From positions 729,793 to 793,792 of the forward strand of contig MU004194.1 of assembly GCA_010093605.1 (NCBI GenBank): 64,000 nt of DNA, given 5' to 3'. The stretch is from Lophium mytilinum. Taxonomy: Eukaryota > Ascomycota > Dothideomycetes > Mytilinidiales > Mytilinidiaceae. How positions within the stretch are numbered: the first letter of the stretch is position 1; each line of letters starts with the position of its first letter. Of this stretch, positions 58,958-64,000 are shown piece by piece. A program made the translations under genes and the position numbers. A model generated the notes under the pieces. It had not been told where the DNA came from and did no database searches. It saw only the letters and a program-made list of their open reading frames with translations.

Positions 58958-59963
58958 TCATAGAGTCGGGAATTCCAACCTCCGATGAAGCCTCGAGCCA
59001 ATCTCGATATAGTCTTTCTCATTCTCGGATGTCACAATACCGTGCCGAATGAAGAAATCCAGTGTCACAGCCGCACAATTCGGCTTGAACTCCCCCTTAG
59101 CCAAGGCCTCCTTGACTTCGTCCACACTCCACAGGTAGAACTCTTCCACCTCATCGTCGTTCGGCTTGGGAATCACGTCCTCTGGCAGTTCGAGGTCGTA
59201 GACATACTGGCACTCTGGCTGCAGCAATCGAGTCTCGCCTCCTGCTCTTTCGTCCCTGATGTAGGAATATGTGACTGTACCCGAAGCTTTGGCTTTCTCC
59301 CGCACTAATGCCTCGGGCAATGAAGCCTCCTCTTCGCACTCTCTCACCAGACACTCAAACGGCCCCTCGCCAGACGCGATGCCGCCTGCCACAGTGTTGT
59401 CCAGCAGCCCGCCATACGTCTGCTTCGTCCTCGCCCGCCTCGGAATCCAGAGCTTCAAGCTTCCATCCTTCCCTTTTACATATGCCACCAGATGCACGCC
59501 GTACGTCACAATGCCCAACAATGGACTCGCGCACCGCTCGACATCGAAGAGCAGCTCTCGGTTCTTGCCATACACCGGGTACAATTCGTTCCGCCACTTG
59601 CTCAGCACCTTGAAGTGTCCTGTCTCCCGCATTGCCACCACTGTCCGCATAACTACTTCGCTGCGCTCGGCGGCGGTGTTCCCCGCAGTCAGCGTCAGCG
59701 TGCGCTCGTCGTCGTCCAGGGTCCACGAAGACAAGCCGCGGAAGATTTCGGCGACAGACGGCAGCACGTATCCAAGAGGGTAGTCATGGTCGGCGACGCG
59801 GAGCTGGTAGTACGTGTCAATGCTGGCGAAGTAGGCGACTGGGTCGGTTTGGTAGTACGGGAAGCTGTGGGCGCGTTAGCGGGATGGATGCAAGACTTGA
59901 AAGATTAAGGGCGGTGGACTACCTGTCGCATTCCTCAATCAAGTCGAGATTTGACTTGGACAT
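58958..59963 (-). CDS. DUF4743-Nudix hydrolase (YJR142W-like), 315 aa
   Basis: Exon 1 is 59963-59923 and exon 2 is 59864-58958, with a 58-nt intron (GTAGTC donor, GCTAACG branch, CAG acceptor). Exon 1 gives MSKSNLDLIEECDS, and exon 2 continues FPYYQTDPVAYFASIDTYY, the start of the DUF4743 domain. The Nudix box reads GGIASGEGPFECLVRECEEE near residue 180, with its metal-binding Glu residues intact. Upstream, LKLWIPRRARTKQTYGG..DNTVAGG is typical of the group annotated as thiamine-pyrophosphokinase-related Nudix proteins. Known members act on thiamine diphosphate analogues and damage products; this is inferred for the present protein. The short first exon would be missed by single-frame prediction. 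Confidence 0.92.
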
Positions 59964-62702
59964 TTTGGGATAGGAGCCAGGAAACTAGGAGTTCAGAGTT
60001 CACGAAGAGAAGAGGTGAGCTTGCCAACGGTCAGCGGCAGGCTGCCTCGCTGCCTGAGGGCTCTACGTCAATGGGCTGGGTTTATCGATAAGCGGTAGGG
60101 CTGAAAGCGAGGGTCCACAGCCGCTAGATATCCAATCACGCGGGGCATAAAAGAGGTGGCACACTCAACCGCATTCTAGCTCTTATACACTTCTCTGCCG
60201 CTATTTGTGGTGCTTCGATACACTTTTTAAAATGCAAAAGAGGCAGAACCTCTTAGCCTTGGGCTATGTGGAATCCAAGCTGTGGCAGACAGGTGTACAC
60301 ACGACCGCAAAGGACAGATCTCGATGAGAGTGCCACTTTTTCCATGCCCGGCGTGCCAATGTAGCCTAGGCTCTTGGCGAAATGCTTGAGGATTCTTGAC
60401 AATGAGCTTTGCAGATTGGCAGTCCCTTGGCTATGATACGTTGGGGAACATCATGGAACTATTTCGATAGACATCCGAACTGCGGTACAGCAAAGTCCTC
60501 AAGTTCAAGACTCGCCGCAGATGTGCCGCTCGGAAATACACCGCACGTGATTCCGGCATTCCACGGCCTCACACTGGTTGCCATAGTGACTTTTGTTATA
60601 CACCTAATTTACCGTACAAAGGTATGAGCAAGTGCATGACTCCTGAGACCCGGGATCCTTGATTTGAAACTTGGACGGACGAGCTACCCACCTGGGAAGT
60701 CAAAATATCAAGCAGGCGACAATGTGATGATGGACTTGGGGGGTTCATTAGATGGTTTACGTCGTACTACAAAGGTAACTGATACTACGAACTTTCCAGC
60801 TGAAGATAAAGCATCTTTGATGAAGGCAAATTTTTCAAGCCATCAACGTCCTCATCAGTGCCGACCTTTGATGCTATGGCCTACGCGGTTTGGTGGCTGT
60901 AAAACTGATTGCTTCACAGGAATCTAACAATATGTTTGAGAATTGCCGTTGCTCCAAAGCCGAATTGTGTTTGTGGCAAAGGGCACGCCAGTTCAAATCG
61001 AGTTTGCCATTGACAAATGTTTCTAGTACTATGGTATCCGGCGTATCTTTTGTATGTGGGGACTAAGGCAACGTCAGCAGCAGGGGATTAAAACACAGAC
61101 CAATACAAGGGTTCTCACCAATCGACTCTTCAGCATTTACCTTACCGCGCAGCCGTGCGCTTACCGAGATGAAAACGCCACAGTCTCCACATACAAAAGA
61201 TACGCCGGATACCATAGTAGAAGACTACAAGGGATGTGGAAAGGGATCTGCGCGTTGAGGCAGTGCAAAAGTCCCCACGGCCCAATTCCAGGCGGTCTAG
61301 GAATTGTCGGTACCTCGCAGCGTACTCCGTATGTAGAGGCAAATGCGTCATCAGCTCAGGACCGCAGGACCGACATAAGTTTCCAAATGGAGTAGAATGA
61401 TGCGACTAGCATACTCTGAGCTTTCAGAGACAACAGCGAGATAGCCTACTGTGAGCTTACCTGCCGAGCCCAGCGCCTAGCTCAGGGCATGTACCCTTGT
61501 ACCTTTGGCAATTTCAGGCTCGGAGAAGTTATCATTGGCCAATATATATGACTGTAATAATGCTCTGTACTATGCACCTCACGCTTATTTCTCAACCTCC
61601 GAGGAGTGGTTAAGCGGTATCCCGGTCGTTAACAGGGCGATTAACCCACTCAGCGTGACGTGTAACACGCACACCAGTTTCTGCAGGTGAGCGTCGGGAC
61701 TTCGTGGCTTCAGCTGTCTCCATACGACTCCCGAGGCGAAGTAGCCCGAGTCGGCCCGCTGATCTGTCGTGTCGCTGGCGTGAGCCGACCCCTTCGCAGC
61801 GATGGAGATGGATGGACTCGGGCCCGTCGTGCTCCTGGCCTTGCTTGTGTCTTCGTGGGACAGATGCGAGGACTCTGTATCGATGCGGCGGGAGATGCAG
61901 CTGTCCGGCGCAAGGTGGGCCGCACCAGTGACGAGGGCGCGGTGATGGGGGTCCTCGAATAATTGGAGACCGCGCCAGTTGAAACATCGACCATGTCCAC
62001 TCCCAAGCCGCTGCGACTTGGCGATTCCAACCGTGGAAAACCTTGATTCTCCGCCAAGAGAGTCCGCCGAGGAGTCTGACGAGCGTCTGCTGGTGGTGAC
62101 GGTGACGCCGCTGGCGTGCGCTGGCTGTTCTAAAGCACCACGTCCCTTTCGAACGCGAGCCAGAACTCTCCCAACAACATCCCGATCGCAGATTCACTTG
62201 AGCGCCGCTTGATCGTCCTCGCTGTGGCTGGTGTGACGCTATTCCCCACAAGTAGCCCGCAGGTAAACAAGGATCAAACGCCGCCCCGACGTATTTGTGG
62301 CTGAGCACCCTCAATCTCCCAGCGCGCTGCCCGTCCGTCCTCCTTTCTTCTCATCAACCTCGCAGGCGCCGACGGTAAGCCTTTCTCTTGTCTTCTAGGC
62401 AGCTTCCAAATCATCACTCGGCTGTGTACTATCACAGGGCTGCAGACACTGACCGGCACAGATACCGACAGCCTGAATTCACAGCCTTCTCGACACTGAT
62501 AAAAGGCGTCCGTCCGCCCTGCTTTCTGGCCCCCAATCGCCATCGATCCAGCCACTCAACCTCCGACCTTTGTTTCCCCACACCGGAAGCCTTCTTTCGG
62601 GTTGCCTTTCGTGAGAAGCCCCTCTTCGGACAAGGCTGAAGTTGCAATCGCGGCTTCAAGGCGCCTGTTGTATCGCGACACCCGTCGGGATCCCATATCG
62701 CC
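59964..62702. other. Gene-poor region, 2.7 kb
   Basis: Promoter of the Nudix gene at the left, then AT-rich sequence without a supported gene, containing the TA-flanked inverted-repeat element at 61029-61217. From about 61680 the sequence is GC-rich, and its last few hundred bases form the promoter and leader of the exchanger gene. Short frames such as 60409-60627 (+) have no support. Confidence 0.45.
61029..61217. mobile_element. MITE-like element with 36-bp inverted ends, TA-flanked
   Basis: The left end (61029-61064, beginning CTATGGTATCCGGCG) and right end (61182-61217) are inverted copies with one mismatch in 36 bp. Both ends are bordered by TA, the target duplication of Tc1/mariner-type DNA transposons. 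The interior is only 117 bp and has no coding capacity. The high identity of the two ends suggests recent activity or selection for hairpin structure. No transposase is present in the window, so it would be non-autonomous. Confidence 0.65.
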
Positions 62703-64000
62703 ATGCGTACGTCGCTCCTCGCCAGCATCCTGTATTCTTCCCAATCGCGGGAAGCATACCGAGAATGCATTAGAACCATGCTCACCTTCAATAATATAGA
62801 TTCTGTACGATCAAAAGCCAGGCGCGCCGCCTGGTCTCTCGAGGGAAACACGCCCAATTACAATCCGTTTGCGCGGACGCGGTCAAACGACAGCAGACGT
62901 CCAACAGATGAGGAAAACGACCTGGGTAGAGTTCGCTCAGAGACTCATTTGGAGCCTACGATCGTAGAGCAGCGTCGCGCCGAAAGTCGACAGGCCACAG
63001 AGGAATTTCCTGGTCCTCACCATGCTGGCACTGCACCTCCAACATCGGCAACCAGCGAGAAGGCCCCTATGGACATTGGCGCCGACGACAAAGTAACCAA
63101 TGGGGTCCCCAATGGTGAGCCCAGCTCTACATGGGGCACAAGCAAAGAATCCGCGGAGACCAGTGATACTCTGGTTCCCGCCCCGAAGAAGGGGCTCAGA
63201 AACCGGATGAAGTTCAGAAACATACTCCGGAAGAACACTGAAGAGGATGAAGGCGAAGGCCTGGACCGCACAGAAACAGGTGTATCCATAAAATCCGCGA
63301 AGCGTAAGGAGGCATTAGCTCGCAGTATCCCAGCCATGCAACAGTTCAAAGCTGTTGTCTTCGGGTCTTGGATCAATTTGCTCCTCATCATGGTTCCTGT
63401 TGGCTTTGCGGTCAACTATGCGCATCTCAACGGCATAGTCGTGTTTGTTGTAAACTTCATTGCCATTATCCCTCTAGCGGCTATGCTCAGTTACGCGACC
63501 GAGGAGCTTGCGCTTCGTACTGGTGAGACCCTCGGTGGTCTTCTGAATGCATCCTTTGGGTAAGTGTGTCAGCCATCACGCAGGTTTGCACCACTAATAT
63601 CTCGTCCAGAAACGCCGTTGAATTAATCGTCTCCATTCAAGCGCTTTTCAAAGATGAGATCGTCATTGTGAAGACTTCCCTAATTGGAAGTATGCTCTCA
63701 AACTTGCTGCTCGTTCTTGGGATGTGCTTCTTCTGTGGAGGCTTCGACCGGTTGGAACAGTTCTTCAATGTCACCGTCGCCCAAACCGCTGCCAGTCTTT
63801 TGGCTCTTTGCATTGGCAGTCTAATCATCCCGACTGTGTTCCAGTCTATGATACCATGTATGTCGATTCCTCTATTTTTAGTACGCTAGCTGTATTGACC
63901 TCATCTTAGCAAGTGACAGCGACGATAATTTCTTCAGAAACCAGGAGCTTTCCCATGGAACAGCTGTCATCCTTCTCATCATCTATGGTTGCTATCTCTT
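62703..64000 (+). CDS. Vacuolar Ca2+/H+ exchanger, VCX1/CAX type (5' part, cut by window edge)
   Basis: Exons 62703-63559, 63610-63857 and 63910 to beyond 64000, with introns of 50 and 52 nt. About 200 cytosolic residues come first, including the conserved WSLEGNTPNYNPFARTRS. The CAX transporter core begins near AVVFGSWINLLLIMVPVGFA. The first cation-site repeat is clear: [34 protein letters not shown], split by intron 1 at the GN-A-V-E-L-I signature. Further helices run to the right edge. Known members load Ca2+ and other divalent cations into the vacuole using the proton gradient. The start is uncertain: a later in-frame ATG (MLTFNN, about 62778) is possible and the first 25 codons could be leader sequence. 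Confidence 0.88.

Noticed and set aside
61605-61680. tRNA-like stretch (AGTGGTTAAGCGG, with a GTTAAC loop)
   Set aside because: It resembles a D-arm and part of an anticodon arm, but there is no T-arm box (GGTTCRANNCC), position 33 is not T, and the acceptor stem does not pair.

Overview
This is a piece of a filamentous ascomycete (Pezizomycotina) nuclear genome. The signs are many short introns (about 44-95 nt) with GT..AG ends and CTAAC/CTRAC-like branch sites, long low-complexity protein tails, and typical fungal families: a DUF4045-gelsolin protein, a PTH11/rhodopsin-type membrane protein, a Dal5-type MFS permease, a DUF4743-Nudix protein and a Zn2Cys6 regulator. The class is probably Dothideomycetes, but that rests on general resemblance only. 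I see no rRNA, no convincing tRNA, no CRISPR and no intact transposon gene.

Layout, left to right. 1-2.7 kb: 3' part of a secreted, Cys-rich, NucA/NucB-type nuclease gene that runs off the left edge (- strand). 3.7-4.5 kb: an unrecognised two-exon gene, then a decayed tandem array with a 150-bp period (4.7-5.8 kb). 6.1-9.6 kb: a 1184-aa acidic protein with a C-terminal membrane segment, a long 5' leader intron and a TATA box. 11.4-16.5 kb: DUF4045-gelsolin protein. 16.9-17.7 kb: ARL2-type GTPase with a 17-nt exon. 18.6-21.0 kb: GNAT-domain protein. 22.0-22.4 kb: small orphan gene. 22.7-24.6 kb: gene-poor decayed DNA with a 167-bp duplication. 25.1-28.3 kb: ubiquitin-activating enzyme UBA1. 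29.6-31.1 kb and 32.8-34.5 kb: a divergent pair, PTH11-like 7-TM protein and MFS permease. 35.6-37.9 kb: PhoD-like phosphatase, followed directly by two tandem arrays with periods near 167 and 182 bp. 39.7-42.6 kb: Ulp1-type SUMO protease. 42.6-45.9 kb: gene-poor. 45.9-47.2 kb: PP2A catalytic subunit. 47.7-50.7 kb: MCM6 helicase subunit. 51.7-54.7 kb: NIT4/NirA-like Zn2Cys6 factor. 55.0-57.5 kb: F-box protein. 58.2-58.7 kb: RPB8. 59.0-60.0 kb: DUF4743-Nudix hydrolase. 60.0-62.7 kb: gene-poor, with a 189-bp TA-flanked inverted-repeat element. 62.7 kb to the right edge: 5' part of a VCX1-type Ca2+/H+ exchanger.

Most genes are housekeeping and are placed independently, as usual in fungi; I see no biosynthetic cluster. 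UBA1, the Ulp1 protease and the F-box protein all belong to ubiquitin/SUMO biology but are far apart and probably unrelated in regulation. The least ordinary items are the modular secreted nuclease, the unrecognised 1184-aa membrane protein, a recurring use of AAG 3' splice sites (five or six introns), the tandem arrays of 150-182 bp units, and the small TA-flanked MITE-like element. Exon borders were worked out by hand from reading frame, splice signals and family resemblance; for every multi-exon gene complete in the window, the summed coding length is a multiple of three.
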